Assembly (NCBI GenBank): GCA_017882405.1
Contig: JADGPO010000042.1
Coordinates: 3,116 to 67,115 of the forward strand
Direction of reading: 5' to 3'
Source of the DNA: Solirubrobacteraceae bacterium
Lineage (GTDB): Bacteria; Actinomycetota; Thermoleophilia; Solirubrobacterales; Solirubrobacteraceae
Length of the DNA: 64,000 nt
The translations under genes were made by a program, and so were the position numbers. Under the pieces are notes generated by a model. The model was not told the origin of the DNA. It worked only from the letters and a program-made list of their open reading frames with translations, and searched no databases. Shown here in pieces: positions 8,038-16,642 of this stretch (within the stretch, counting starts at the first letter, position 1; every line of letters begins with the position of its first letter).

Positions 8038-9603
8038 TCAGTCGATCAGCAGCCGGCGGTGGAACACGCGCTCGAACGCCTCGTCGTCGCCGTAGCGCTC
8101 CACGCTCCAACGGGGCAGCGTCAGGTCGCCGCCGGCCTTCAGGTGCAGGTCGACGCCGTCGCCGTTGGTGTGCAGCCTGGCCTCCGATACTGACTGGTCG
8201 CGGCCGCGCTCCAGGTGCTCGGCCAGGCGAAGGATCACCGCGCAGCGATCGAGCAGTGCCTCATCGTCGGCGTGGGTGACGGTGGCGAGCTCGCCCAGCT
8301 TGGGAACCCCCTTGCGGTGATAGCGGGTGATCTGAGCGATCAGGGCGCGCTCGCGCGGGTCGAATCCCGGCAGCTCGGCTGACTCGATCAGGTAACGCGA
8401 GTGCTTGTGGTGATCGTCATAGGAGATCGCCATGCCGACGTCGTGCAGCATCGCGGCCGCCCACAGCAGCTCGCGCTCACCGGGCATCGGCAAGAACAGG
8501 CCACAGCTGACCAGCGAGTCGAACATCTGCTCGGAGAGCAGCGCGACGTGTTCGACATGTACGAGGTCTGACTCGTACTGGATCGCCAGGTTGCGCACCG
8601 CCGCGGCGCGCACGTCGGCGATCAGGGGGTCTGACTCGGCCAGCAGCGTGCGGGCCAGGAACACGCCCTCGCGCAGGCCGGCCTCGGTCGCCTCGATGCC
8701 GGCAAAGCCCCCGGCGGCCACCACCGTCTGCAGCACCACCGCCGAGGCCAGGATGATGTCGCCGCGGCCCGGCTTGATCCCCGGCACCGAGCCGCGCTCG
8801 GCGCTGGGCAGCTCCGCCAGCGTCTCCACCAGGCCGTCGAGCGTCGCCGGGGTGATCACATAGCCCTGCACGCCCAGGTCCACGCCGCCGTCGACGTGCT
8901 GGGCGGCCGCCGCCAGGTTGCGGACCGCGCCGCCGATCCCGACCAGGCGAGAGCCCGACATAGCGAGCCAGTCGACCTGCTCCAGCGACTCCTCGACGCG
9001 AGAGCGCACCCGGGCCAGCTGCTTTCGCTTCGCCGGACCGTCGCCCGCCAGCAGCTCCTCGGTGACCCGCACCGCGCCCAGCGGGAAGGACACCGTCGGA
9101 CCCGAGCGGCGGTCGCGCACGGCGGTCAGCTGCATGCTGCCGCCGCCGATATCGAGCACCACGCCATCGTCCAGCGTGGTGGTGTTGACCGCCGCCACGT
9201 AGCCGAAGAAGGCCTCGGCGCGCGCGTCCAGCACCTCGATCTGCAGTCCGGTCTCCCGCTGGGCCTGATCCAGGAACGCCTGCCCGTTGGCGGCGTCGCG
9301 GATCGCGCTGGTGGCGACGACGTGCACGTCGCGTGGCTCGATTCGATTGGCGCGACAGAAGCGCGCGAACACCTGAAGCGTCTCGTGGCCGCGCCGCATC
9401 GCCTCGTCGCTCAGCCGACCCGTCGAGGCCAGGCCGGCGCCGATCCGCACGGTCTCATACAGCTCGTCGGTCAGCTTCCACCAGGGTCCCGCGCCGTAGG
9501 TGAACACCACCAGGCGCCACGAGTTGGAGCCCAGGTCGACGACCGCCACCTGCTGATTGGTCCCGGGCCGCTGTCCGGAGATGCGCGTGGTGCGCCAGCT
9601 CAC
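8038..9603 (-). CDS. ppx: Exopolyphosphatase / guanosine pentaphosphate phosphatase family with HD domain
   Basis: Hydrolyses terminal phosphates of polyphosphate (and possibly pppGpp). The 521-residue protein has the ASKHA-type Ppx/GppA domain: phosphate-1 motif VAVVDLGSNSWRLVV (residues about 19-33), VLDIGGGSMQLT (phosphate-2 motif) and the VGIGGAVRNLA segment. A C-terminal HD-type domain follows, with AAAMLHDVGMAI and HHKHSRYLI. This long architecture resembles E. coli Ppx rather than the short mycobacterial proteins of about 320 residues. The start is GTG 9603. It is a separate transcription unit from sixA-ppk1, about 90 bp upstream of it on the same strand, so synthesis and breakdown of polyphosphate are adjacent. 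Confidence 0.9.
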   Translation of the reverse strand: MSWRTTRISGQRPGTNQQVAVVDLGSNSWRLVVFTYGAGPWWKLTDELYETVRIGAGLASTGRLSDEAMRRGHETLQVFARFCRANRIEPRDVHVVATSAIRDAANGQAFLDQAQRETGLQIEVLDARAEAFFGYVAAVNTTTLDDGVVLDIGGGSMQLTAVRDRRSGPTVSFPLGAVRVTEELLAGDGPAKRKQLARVRSRVEESLEQVDWLAMSGSRLVGIGGAVRNLAAAAQHVDGGVDLGVQGYVITPATLDGLVETLAELPSAERGSVPGIKPGRGDIILASAVVLQTVVAAGGFAGIEATEAGLREGVFLARTLLAESDPLIADVRAAAVRNLAIQYESDLVHVEHVALLSEQMFDSLVSCGLFLPMPGERELLWAAAMLHDVGMAISYDDHHKHSRYLIESAELPGFDPRERALIAQITRYHRKGVPKLGELATVTHADDEALLDRCAVILRLAEHLERGRDQSVSEARLHTNGDGVDLHLKAGGDLTLPRWSVERYGDDEAFERVFHRRLLID

Positions 9604-9649
9604 ACCTGGATCATGGGAGCGACCGCGGACGGCTAGCTACAGCGCGAGC

Positions 9650-10120
9650 CTACGCGCGCGAGGCGGTGGCGCGCTGCGAGGGCGCGGTGCTGACCTCGGC
9701 CACGTCGCCCAGGTCGTCGCCCGTCACGTAGCGGATCACCGCGCAGACGAGCAGGATCGTGAGGATCACGGCGCTGGAGGCGCACCACTCGCAGATCGCG
9801 TGGATCGAGAACAGCTCGCGGTAGGTCAGATAGCCGCTGAACAGAAAGCCGATCAACGTCAGGCCCAGGGTCGCCAGGCGGCTCTCCTCGCGATCACGCA
9901 CCACCAGGCTGCCCAGGATCGAGATGTAGCCGATCAGGCCGATCAGCGCCACCGGCACGCCGGCCAGCTTGGACCACTGGGAGGTCTGGACCTTGATGCA
10001 CGACGCGCCGGCGGTGCAGGCCGGCTTGGTGCCCGAGTAGTGGACGTAGGTCAGATAGATGGCCACGCCCAGGCCGACCACCGTCAGGACGAGCATCCCC
10101 CGGCGGAGCTTGAGACTCAC
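9650..10120 (-). CDS. Vitamin K epoxide reductase (VKOR) family membrane protein
   Basis: A 156-residue quinone-linked disulfide-forming enzyme that reoxidises an extracytoplasmic DsbA-like partner, the actinobacterial equivalent of DsbB. Four transmembrane segments are visible. The catalytic pair is in HAICEWCASS near residue 118, and the loop cysteines are in KPACTAGASC near residues 34-41. The start GTG overlaps the TGA of the preceding DsbA-like gene by four bases, which fixes them as one operon and makes the partner assignment strong. Confidence 0.92.
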   Translation of the reverse strand: MSLKLRRGMLVLTVVGLGVAIYLTYVHYSGTKPACTAGASCIKVQTSQWSKLAGVPVALIGLIGYISILGSLVVRDREESRLATLGLTLIGFLFSGYLTYRELFSIHAICEWCASSAVILTILLVCAVIRYVTGDDLGDVAEVSTAPSQRATASRA

Positions 10121-10917
10121 GACACCGACTGGATGGCCGACTGCAGCGAGGAGTAGTCGGCCGACCCCACGATTGGCTTGGCCTGGCTCCTGGGGCCGGC
10201 CACCAGCAGGGTAGGGGTGCTGGAATAGCCCGCCGCGGAGGCCGACTGCATGTCCTTGTTCACCTGCGTCGACAGCGACGAGGACTGGCGGTCAGAGCTC
10301 CACTGGCCGTAGTTGAGGCCCGACACCTGCTTGGCCAGGCCGCCCAGGAAGTTGTCGCTGACGTAGCTCGACGTCTCGTCGCGCTGCTCGTGGTAGAAGA
10401 GCTCGATGTAGTTCCAGCCCAGCTTCTGCTGGCCGGCGGCCAGCGCCGCTGTCTGGCTCGGGACGAACATCGAGTCATTGGCCGTCTTCGAGGCCGTCTC
10501 GAGTGCGCTGTAGACGAGCTTGACCTTGCCGGAGCGCACCTCGTTGGCGATCAACTGGTTCTCGGCGCCGAGCGCGAACGTCTTGCACACCGGGCACACC
10601 AGGTCACCGAACTCGGTCACCGTCACCTTGGCGCTCGGCGAGCCGAGCGTGTTGCCCTGCTGGGGGATCCCCTGCAGCAGCGAGTTGACCGATGCCTGCG
10701 CCTTCTTGGCGGCCGGGCTGTTGGGCTTGACCACCGAGGCCGAGCTCGAGCCGCCGCTGGAGACGGCGATCGCCACCGCCACCAGCGCGATCGCCCCGAC
10801 GACCACGCCGCCGACCATGCGCAGCCGGCGGGTGCGCCGCTCACGCTCGTGGCGAGCGCGCTCCTCGGCGAGCCGCCGCTCTCTGGCGGCTTCCTTTTGT
10901 GCTTTGCGAGAGGCCAT
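10117..10917 (-). CDS. DsbA-like membrane-anchored thioredoxin-fold oxidoreductase
   Basis: A 266-residue protein with a very basic N-terminus (KAQKEAARERRLAEERAR), one membrane anchor (about residues 38-58) and an extracytoplasmic thioredoxin-fold domain. The active site is GDLVCPVCKTFALGAENQ, a CPVC motif. It probably catalyses disulfide formation in exported proteins and is recharged by the VKOR protein whose gene overlaps its end. ATG 10917 is chosen over an in-frame start 18 nt upstream because it begins the usual MASRK-type basic leader. Confidence 0.88.
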   Translation of the reverse strand: MASRKAQKEAARERRLAEERARHERERRTRRLRMVGGVVVGAIALVAVAIAVSSGGSSSASVVKPNSPAAKKAQASVNSLLQGIPQQGNTLGSPSAKVTVTEFGDLVCPVCKTFALGAENQLIANEVRSGKVKLVYSALETASKTANDSMFVPSQTAALAAGQQKLGWNYIELFYHEQRDETSSYVSDNFLGGLAKQVSGLNYGQWSSDRQSSSLSTQVNKDMQSASAAGYSSTPTLLVAGPRSQAKPIVGSADYSSLQSAIQSVS

Positions 10918-11018
10918 GCGATGAAAAGAAGTCAACGTCCGGCAATGCCGGGACGCCCCGGAAAATCAGCATAGCGAGGGCTTGCTTAGCCCACCTTTAA
11001 GACGAGCGATGGCTTTCG

Positions 11019-11903
11019 TCAGCGGACCTTCAGGGTGAAGGGCGCGGTGAGGATCCTTCCGCCCTGTTTGAGCTGCAGAAACAGCCGCCACGTGCCCGAC
11101 ACCGGCAGCAGCACGCCGATCGTGATCTTCCCCGGCGCCGTCGTCCGGCCGCTGATCCGCGAGGCGGTCACGCCCGGCAGCGCGCCGCAGTTGGGCGCAT
11201 CGGGCGCGCACACGTGCGTGTGGAAGTAGTCCAGCGAGCCCTGACGGAAGAAGATCGCGTGAGCCAGCGCTCCGAACCAGGGGGTGAAGTGCACCGGCCG
11301 GCCGTCGGGCCCGGTGACGTCGATGTGCACGAACTGCGCCTGGATCGCGTGGATGTTCGGGGACCCGGTCCCACCCGCGCTGGCGTGCATGTCGAAGTGG
11401 TAGCCGTCGATCACCTCGCGCGCGTGAAAGGGCGGGAGCCTGGCGGGTCGATAACGGCCGGCCACGCGGACGGTGCGAGACAGCTGGAAGTTCGGCGGTT
11501 CGCCCGCGACGTCCGGGTAGGCGTCGACCAGCACGTGGTAGGGGCCGGGTGCCGGGAACGTGACGACCTGGTGCAGCATGCCGTTGGGGGCGATCGGCGG
11601 GTGCTCGTGGATGATGTAGGCGAGGTCGTTGCGGACGATGATCAGGTGCACTCCCGTGTGCGGACCCGAGCCCGTCTTGTAGTGCGTCAGCGGCTTGCCG
11701 GACGGCATCCGCACGTCGAAGGACATCGTCGTCGGCCGGCCGGGGGCGATCCGGCCGGCGGGGGCGAAGGCGCCCAGTGAGAAGGTGCGCGCCGGCGCCA
11801 CCTGGGGGACGCTCACGGTCGTCGGTCCGCTGCCCCCGCAGCCGGCCAGCAGCGCTGCCGTGGCCGTCGTGGCCGCCACCAGCGCTCCGACAGGGCGGGT
11901 CAC
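11019..11903 (-). CDS. Conserved secreted lipoprotein, probable metal handling
   Basis: I do not know a named family. The 294-residue protein starts at GTG 11903 with VTRPVGALVAATTATAALLA and the lipobox LAGC. Two stretches are His-rich: AYIIHEHPPIAPNGM and LAHAIFFRQGSLDYFHTHVC. The C-terminal GTWRLFLQLKQGGRILTAPF resembles the end of a secreted actinobacterial protein family often found near SCO- and copper-related genes (from memory). The start overlaps the TGA of the SCO-like gene upstream (GTGA), so the two are co-translated. A role in copper or haem-site assembly is inference. Confidence 0.6.
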   Translation of the reverse strand: MTRPVGALVAATTATAALLAGCGGSGPTTVSVPQVAPARTFSLGAFAPAGRIAPGRPTTMSFDVRMPSGKPLTHYKTGSGPHTGVHLIIVRNDLAYIIHEHPPIAPNGMLHQVVTFPAPGPYHVLVDAYPDVAGEPPNFQLSRTVRVAGRYRPARLPPFHAREVIDGYHFDMHASAGGTGSPNIHAIQAQFVHIDVTGPDGRPVHFTPWFGALAHAIFFRQGSLDYFHTHVCAPDAPNCGALPGVTASRISGRTTAPGKITIGVLLPVSGTWRLFLQLKQGGRILTAPFTLKVR

Positions 11904-12982
11904 CGCAGCGCGGCCCGCAGCGCCGCCCGCAGCTCGCTGGTGCCGAACGCACCCTCCAGACGGGCGACGATCACGCCGCGCCGGTTGATGGCGAACAGCC
12001 AGGGCTCGGTGCGCAGGTGAAAGGCCTGCAGCTGAGGGCGCAGGCCCTTGCTGGGATCGTTGTCCACGTAGACCTCCTGGTGGATGAACGCGACCCGCTT
12101 GCCGAACTGGCGCTGCTCGGAGACGGCCACGTCGGTCACCGGCCCGCACACCCGCGACGTGCACAGCTGCGGCGTGGAGAACAGCAGCACCACCGGTCGC
12201 TTGCCCAGCACCTGGTTAAGCGTGACGGCCGCCATCTGCTCGGGCGGATGGCGGGTGGTGAGCAGCGCGGTGTTGCCCTTGACCGACGCGGCCGTGTCGG
12301 TGGCGATCGCCGGGGGTCGCTGGCCGACGTCGGGGATCGGCGAGGAGGCGGCGACGGCCACCTCGCCGGGCGCGCCGATCAACCTGCGCGAGGTCCGGGT
12401 GAGCGCCAGCAGCGTGTACGTGCCCGCGTGGGGCAGCGGCAGCGCGGCGGCGTAGATCGCCTTGATCCCGCCGGGGCCGGTGTTCTCCCGGCTGCGGTAT
12501 TGGGGTGCCACCCCCATCGGGTCGGCGGGTGCCATGAACGGGCCCTGGGCGGGCGCGCCGGGGCTGCGGGCGACGTACAGCGCGGTGGGGGCGTACAGGA
12601 AGCTGCCCGCCGTGTCGGTCAGCGCGAAGGCAAAGCGCCGGGTCCCCGGGGTGAAAGTACCGGTGGCGGCCCCGAGCTGCGCGGAGGAGCCGACCAGCCG
12701 AGCGAGCTGGCGCAAGTTGCGTCCGTGGGCGGCGGGGAACGCGCCGCGTGACGGGTGCTCGGCGGCGGCCAGCTGCGCAGTGACGGCGGGCGCAGCGCCC
12801 GTGGCCGCGTTGCTCGCCGCGCTACTCGTCGTGGCCGGGCTGGATGTTGTGGACGCGCTTTGCGACGACGAGCCGCAGGCAGCGAGCGCGACCGCTGTCA
12901 GGATTACTACCACGACCAGACCGGCCCGCGAGCGCCGATCGCGGGCTGAGACACGCCCCGGGCAGGGCAAAGAAAACCGCAC
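11900..12982 (-). CDS. Lipoprotein with C-terminal thioredoxin/SCO-like domain
   Basis: About 360 residues. A signal peptide ends with the lipobox ALAACG, followed by a Ser/Thr/Ala-rich linker. The middle domain resembles an extracytoplasmic beta-sandwich (RRFAFALTDTAGSFLYAPTA). The C-terminal domain is thioredoxin-like with VVLLFSTPQLCTSRVCGPV, a CxxxxC pair where SCO1 proteins have CxxxC, and a His in FIHQEVYVDND. SCO-type proteins deliver copper or reduce cysteines for cytochrome oxidase. The start is uncertain: I use GTG 12982; an ATG at 13078 would add 32 unconvincing residues and run into the opposite promoter region. Confidence 0.65.
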   Translation of the reverse strand: MRFSLPCPGRVSARDRRSRAGLVVVVILTAVALAACGSSSQSASTTSSPATTSSAASNAATGAAPAVTAQLAAAEHPSRGAFPAAHGRNLRQLARLVGSSAQLGAATGTFTPGTRRFAFALTDTAGSFLYAPTALYVARSPGAPAQGPFMAPADPMGVAPQYRSRENTGPGGIKAIYAAALPLPHAGTYTLLALTRTSRRLIGAPGEVAVAASSPIPDVGQRPPAIATDTAASVKGNTALLTTRHPPEQMAAVTLNQVLGKRPVVLLFSTPQLCTSRVCGPVTDVAVSEQRQFGKRVAFIHQEVYVDNDPSKGLRPQLQAFHLRTEPWLFAINRRGVIVARLEGAFGTSELRAALRAALR

Positions 12983-13114
12983 GATGCCAGAGCGTACCGC
13001 GGTGCGGTCGGGGCCCGCACGGCCGACTAAACCCCCGCTGTTTGCATGTAAAGATCCTGTGACCGGGCCTTGCGCCACGGGATTGCGCCGGGGACGTGCA
13101 CTACAGTTCCGGCC

Positions 13115-13939
13115 ATGCCGCCCGAGAGCAGCGCAACGCTGCCTCCCGTAGCTGGATCAGCGCAACGAGCACATAGCCGGCTTCGGCTCGCCGTCGTAGA
13201 CCGCGATCCGGGATTCATGCAGGTGCTGTCCAAGCGATTGGACGCCCTCGGCTGCGAGTACCGGCCGCTGGCGGCGCCGATGGGACCCGACGGACTGGTG
13301 GCGATGCGCCTCAACGCGCTGGTCGTCGACCTGGCGATCCTCGGACCCAACGGCTGGGGGTATCTGGAGCAGGTGTGCGCGCGGCTGCCCGGCCTCGCGG
13401 TGATCGTCTGCACCGGTCCCTCGTCGGTGGCCCAGCGGGTACGCGGCCTGCGCCTCGGCGCCGACGCCTGGATCACCAAGCCGTGCCACGCCGAGGAGCT
13501 GATCTGCGTGATCGAGGCGGCGGTGCGGCGTCACCGGCGCACCGAGATGCCCGCGCTGGAGGCGGCGACCAGCTTCGGCGAGATCACGGTGCGTCCGGAC
13601 CTCTACCAGGGGTATGTCGACGAGGTGAGCCTGGAGCTGACGGCCCGCGAGTTTGAGATCCTGTACCTGCTCTCCGGCTCGGACCGGGTCCTGCGCCGCG
13701 AGGAGATCTACGAGCGGGTCTGGGGCTACGCCATGGCTCATGGCGATCGCTCGGTTGACGTCTTCGTGCGCAAACTTCGCCAGAAGCTGCGGGCCGGCTC
13801 TCCGGCGTGGAGCTACATCCACACCCATTTCGGCGTCGGTTACCGGTTCGCGCCCGAGCGCGAGGACGGCTCGGGCCCGGACCTGGAGCTCGTGCCGGAC
13901 ACGCCGGTCGACGGGCTGCATCCGGCTCTCACCGGCTGA
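13115..13939 (+). CDS. PhoP/OmpR-type response regulator, probably of the Pho regulon
   Basis: A 274-residue two-domain regulator. The receiver domain (about residues 20-140) has Asp72 (VVDLAIL) as likely phosphoacceptor, an acidic pair in VVDRDPGF, and Lys122 (WITKPCH). The winged-helix output domain runs from LTAREFEILYLLSG to THFGVGYRFAP, with DRSVDVFVRKLRQKLR as recognition helix. There is no histidine kinase next to it. The gene precedes a receiver-less paralogue and pstSCAB-phoU in the same direction, so control of phosphate genes is the best guess. No clear ribosome binding site precedes ATG 13115. Confidence 0.82.
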   Translation: MPPESSATLPPVAGSAQRAHSRLRLAVVDRDPGFMQVLSKRLDALGCEYRPLAAPMGPDGLVAMRLNALVVDLAILGPNGWGYLEQVCARLPGLAVIVCTGPSSVAQRVRGLRLGADAWITKPCHAEELICVIEAAVRRHRRTEMPALEAATSFGEITVRPDLYQGYVDEVSLELTAREFEILYLLSGSDRVLRREEIYERVWGYAMAHGDRSVDVFVRKLRQKLRAGSPAWSYIHTHFGVGYRFAPEREDGSGPDLELVPDTPVDGLHPALTG

Positions 13940-13983
13940 CCGGCGAGCGCCGAGGCGCTCTGACCCCGGCGCGATGGTCCTGG

Positions 13984-14016
13984 CTTCACAGGTCGTTCAC
14001 ATCGTCGTCACGACTC
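13984..14016 (+). promoter_or_regulatory. PHO-box-like array of three 11-bp direct repeats
   Basis: CTTCACAGGTC (13984-13994), GTTCACATCGT (13995-14005) and CGTCACGACTC (14006-14016) are head-to-tail 11-bp units sharing TCAC at positions 3-6. Streptomyces PhoP boxes are 11-nt direct repeats close to GTTCACC. The array ends 41 bp before the orphan regulator gene and is followed by GATAAC. Confidence 0.7.
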
Positions 14017-14057
14017 GATAACGCGGTCGGCGGCCTGCCTCATCAGCATCTGGCGCG

Positions 14058-14423
14058 ATGCCGCAGGTCGCCAAGCCAGCGCCCGAGATCCTCGAGGTGG
14101 GGCCGCTGCAGATCGTCCCCGACGAGCGCCTCGCACGGGCCGAGGGTCGCGCGCTGATGCTGTCGATCCAAGAGCTGCGGCTGTTGACCGAGCTGGCACG
14201 GCGCGCTGACCGGATCGTCGCGCGGGAGGAGCTGTTCTCGCTCGTGTGGGGCCGTGAGATGCGAGCCCGTGACCGGTCGGTGGACGTGTACGTGCGCAAG
14301 CTGCGGGTCAAGCTCGAGGCGGCCCTGCCGGGGTGGCGCTTCATCCACACCCACTTCGGCTTCGGGTACCGGTTGGCCGCCGAACCCCAACAGCTCTCCA
14401 ACGGGTCGTTCACAACTCGATAA
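14058..14423 (+). CDS. Stand-alone OmpR/PhoB-type winged-helix DNA-binding protein (no receiver domain)
   Basis: A 121-residue protein consisting only of the trans_reg_C winged helix: LSIQELRLLTELARRADRIV, then DRSVDVYVRKLRVKLE and FIHTHFGFGYRLA. It is a close paralogue of the output domain of the response regulator 120 bp upstream, sharing DRSVDV(F/Y)VRKLR and IHTHFG(V/F)GYR. With no receiver domain it cannot be switched by phosphorylation itself. PHO-box-like repeats precede it and a second copy overlaps its last codons, in front of pstS. It may compete with, or cooperate with, the full-length regulator at those boxes. That role is inference. Confidence 0.8.
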   Translation: MPQVAKPAPEILEVGPLQIVPDERLARAEGRALMLSIQELRLLTELARRADRIVAREELFSLVWGREMRARDRSVDVYVRKLRVKLEAALPGWRFIHTHFGFGYRLAAEPQQLSNGSFTTR

Positions 14424-14429
14424 CACCGC
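14408..14429 (+). promoter_or_regulatory. PHO-box-like element before pstS
   Basis: GTTCACAACTC followed by GATAACACCGC repeats the element before the orphan regulator, but with one 11-bp unit fewer: the block between GTTCACA and ACTCGATAAC is missing. The site overlaps the final codons of the regulator gene and lies 55 bp before the pstS start. Confidence 0.62.
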
Positions 14430-14484
14430 TGGGCCTGTAGGCGTCGAGACTCTGCCGGACTCGGAAAGACAAGGAGAAAGAAAA

Positions 14485-15621
14485 GTGCGTACAAGTCGAA
14501 TCAGCGCGGCCGCGGTGACGCTGGCCGCAGCGATCGGGATCGCCGCGTGCGGTTCGAGCTCCAGTAGCTCGAGCTCCAGCTCCGGCAACCCGGCTCCCGC
14601 ATCCGGAGGCTCGAGCTCAAGTGGCGGCGGGGGTTCGGCCACGCTCAACGGCGCGGGATCGACCCTGGCAGCGCCGATCTACCAGCAGTGGGGCTCGACG
14701 CTGAAGTCCCAGGGCCTGACCGTCAACTTCAACCCGGTCGGCTCGGGCGCCGGCATCGCCTCGCTGCAGACCGCCACGGTCAACTTCGCCGGCTCGGACC
14801 CGGCGCTGAAGCCGACCGACAGGAAGGGAATGAAGGGTCCGGTGCTGCAGTTCCCGGTGGCGTTCGGCGCGATCACCGTGTCCTACAACCTGTCAGGGGT
14901 CAAGAGCGGCCTCAAGCTCGACGGGCCGACGATCGCCAACATATTCCAGGGCAAGATCAAGACCTGGAGCGATCCCGCGATCGCTAAGCTCAACCCGGGC
15001 ATGAAGCTCCCCAGCACGAACATCACCGTCGTGCACCGCTCGGACTCGTCGGGGACGACCAAGGGCTTCACCACGTTCCTCGAGGACTACAGCTCGGCGT
15101 GGAAGTCGCAGGTCGGCGCCGACAAGACGGTCAAGTGGCCGCTGGGCACCGGCGCGGCCAAGAACGCCGGGGTCGCCGCGGCGATCAAGCAGACCCCGGG
15201 AGCGATCGGCTACGTGGAGCAGGCCTACGCGCTGGAGAACGGCTTCACCTACGCGTCGGTCAAGAACGCGGCCGGCAACTACGAGACCCCGACGATCGCC
15301 AACACCTCGGCCGCCGCGGTCGGGATCAAGATCCCGCCGGACCTGGGCATCTCGACGATCAACGCCCCCGGCAAGGATGCCTACGCGATCGTCTCGCAGA
15401 CGTTCCTGGATGCCTACCAGGACGCGTGCAAGGACGGCAAGGCCAGCGCCTCCCAGGCCAAGGGGCTGAAGAAGTTCCTCAGCTACGCGGTCGGCGCCGG
15501 TCAGCAGACGCTCGGCTCGGGCGGCAACAAGCTGCCCTACGCGCCGCTGCCCTCCGGCCTCGCCGCCAAGGGCAACGCGCAGCTGAGCAAGCTGGCCTGC
15601 AACGGCTCGCCGATCTCGTAG
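14485..15621 (+). CDS. pstS: Phosphate ABC transporter substrate-binding lipoprotein PstS
   Basis: A 378-residue high-affinity phosphate-binding lipoprotein of the Pst system. The signal peptide ends IGIAACGSSSSS (lipobox IAAC), followed by a long Ser/Gly linker. The binding domain shows GAGSTLAAPIYQQW, NFNPVGSGAGIASL, NFAGSDPAL and HRSDSSGTTKGFT, the phosphate-contacting loops of PstS. The start is GTG 14485 with AAGGAGAAAG about 6 nt upstream. First gene of pstSCAB-phoU, downstream of a PHO-box-like repeat. Confidence 0.95.
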   Translation: MRTSRISAAAVTLAAAIGIAACGSSSSSSSSSSGNPAPASGGSSSSGGGGSATLNGAGSTLAAPIYQQWGSTLKSQGLTVNFNPVGSGAGIASLQTATVNFAGSDPALKPTDRKGMKGPVLQFPVAFGAITVSYNLSGVKSGLKLDGPTIANIFQGKIKTWSDPAIAKLNPGMKLPSTNITVVHRSDSSGTTKGFTTFLEDYSSAWKSQVGADKTVKWPLGTGAAKNAGVAAAIKQTPGAIGYVEQAYALENGFTYASVKNAAGNYETPTIANTSAAAVGIKIPPDLGISTINAPGKDAYAIVSQTFLDAYQDACKDGKASASQAKGLKKFLSYAVGAGQQTLGSGGNKLPYAPLPSGLAAKGNAQLSKLACNGSPIS

Positions 15622-15628
15622 GCAGGAA

Positions 15629-16642
15629 GTGGGGGCAAGCGCCACTCCCGTCGCCGGCGGCCGCTCGTCGTTTCAGCGGTCGCCGGCCAGCGGTCTGCCC
15701 GATCAGATCCTGAAATGGGGTCTGACCGGGCTGGCGGGGCTGATCCTCGCCCTACTGGCCTACTTCTTCATCAGGCTCATCGGGCAGTCCCAGGACGCGT
15801 TCAGCCACTTCGGCGCGAGCTTCGTACTCGGCAACGACTGGGACCCCTCTCGCAACATCTACCACGGCGCTGCGCTGCTGGTCGGAACCCTGATCACCTC
15901 GGCGATCGCGCTGCTGATCGGGGTGCCGGTGGCGATCTCGACCGCGATCTTCCTCACCGAGCTGGCCCCGCGCCGGCTCCGCGGCCCGCTCACGATGCTG
16001 GTCGACCTGCTGGCGGCGGTGCCCTCGGTGGTATACGGCCTGTGGGGCGTGTACGTGCTGATCCCCAAGCTGCTGCCGGCGGAGAAGTGGTTCGCCAGCA
16101 CGTTCTCGTTCATCCCGTTCGTGGGCGGCGGGACGCCCACCGGCCCCAACTACTTCATCGCCGGCCTGATCCTGGCGATCATGATCCTCCCGATCGTCTC
16201 GGCGATCGCGCGGGAAGTGCTGTCGACCGTGCCCTCTGAGCACAAGGAGGCCGCTCTGGCCCTGGGGGCGACCCGGTGGGAGATGATCCGCATGGCCGTC
16301 ATCCCGTACGCCCGCCCGGGCATCACCGGCGGGGCGATGCTCGGACTGGGCCGCGCGATCGGGGAGACGATCGCGGTCCTGCTGGTGATCGGCAACGCGC
16401 CCGTGATCGGGCACAAGCTCTTCAGCCAGGGCTACTCGCTGGCCGCGGTGATCGCCAACGAGTTCGGCGAGGCCGCGGCCACGCCGATCCACAGCTCGGC
16501 ACTGTTCGCCGCCGGGCTGGTCCTGTTCGTGCTCACCCTGATCGTCAACATCCTCGCCCGCCGCTTCATCTCGCGCGGGCAGCGGGGGAGTCGCGGCACC
16601 GGAGTGGCCCTGGCCGACGCCCCGCAGCAGGTCGGCGCATGA
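15629..16642 (+). CDS. pstC: Phosphate ABC transporter permease PstC
   Basis: A 337-residue inner-membrane permease subunit. Six hydrophobic segments are visible, with the conserved cytoplasmic loop [20 protein letters not shown] (the EAA motif contacting the ATPase) and GLGRAIGETIAVLLVIGNAP. The start GTG lies 7 bp after the pstS stop with AGGAAG just before it. It overlaps pstA by four bases (ATGA), consistent with a fixed heterodimer. Confidence 0.95.
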   Translation: MGASATPVAGGRSSFQRSPASGLPDQILKWGLTGLAGLILALLAYFFIRLIGQSQDAFSHFGASFVLGNDWDPSRNIYHGAALLVGTLITSAIALLIGVPVAISTAIFLTELAPRRLRGPLTMLVDLLAAVPSVVYGLWGVYVLIPKLLPAEKWFASTFSFIPFVGGGTPTGPNYFIAGLILAIMILPIVSAIAREVLSTVPSEHKEAALALGATRWEMIRMAVIPYARPGITGGAMLGLGRAIGETIAVLLVIGNAPVIGHKLFSQGYSLAAVIANEFGEAAATPIHSSALFAAGLVLFVLTLIVNILARRFISRGQRGSRGTGVALADAPQQVGA

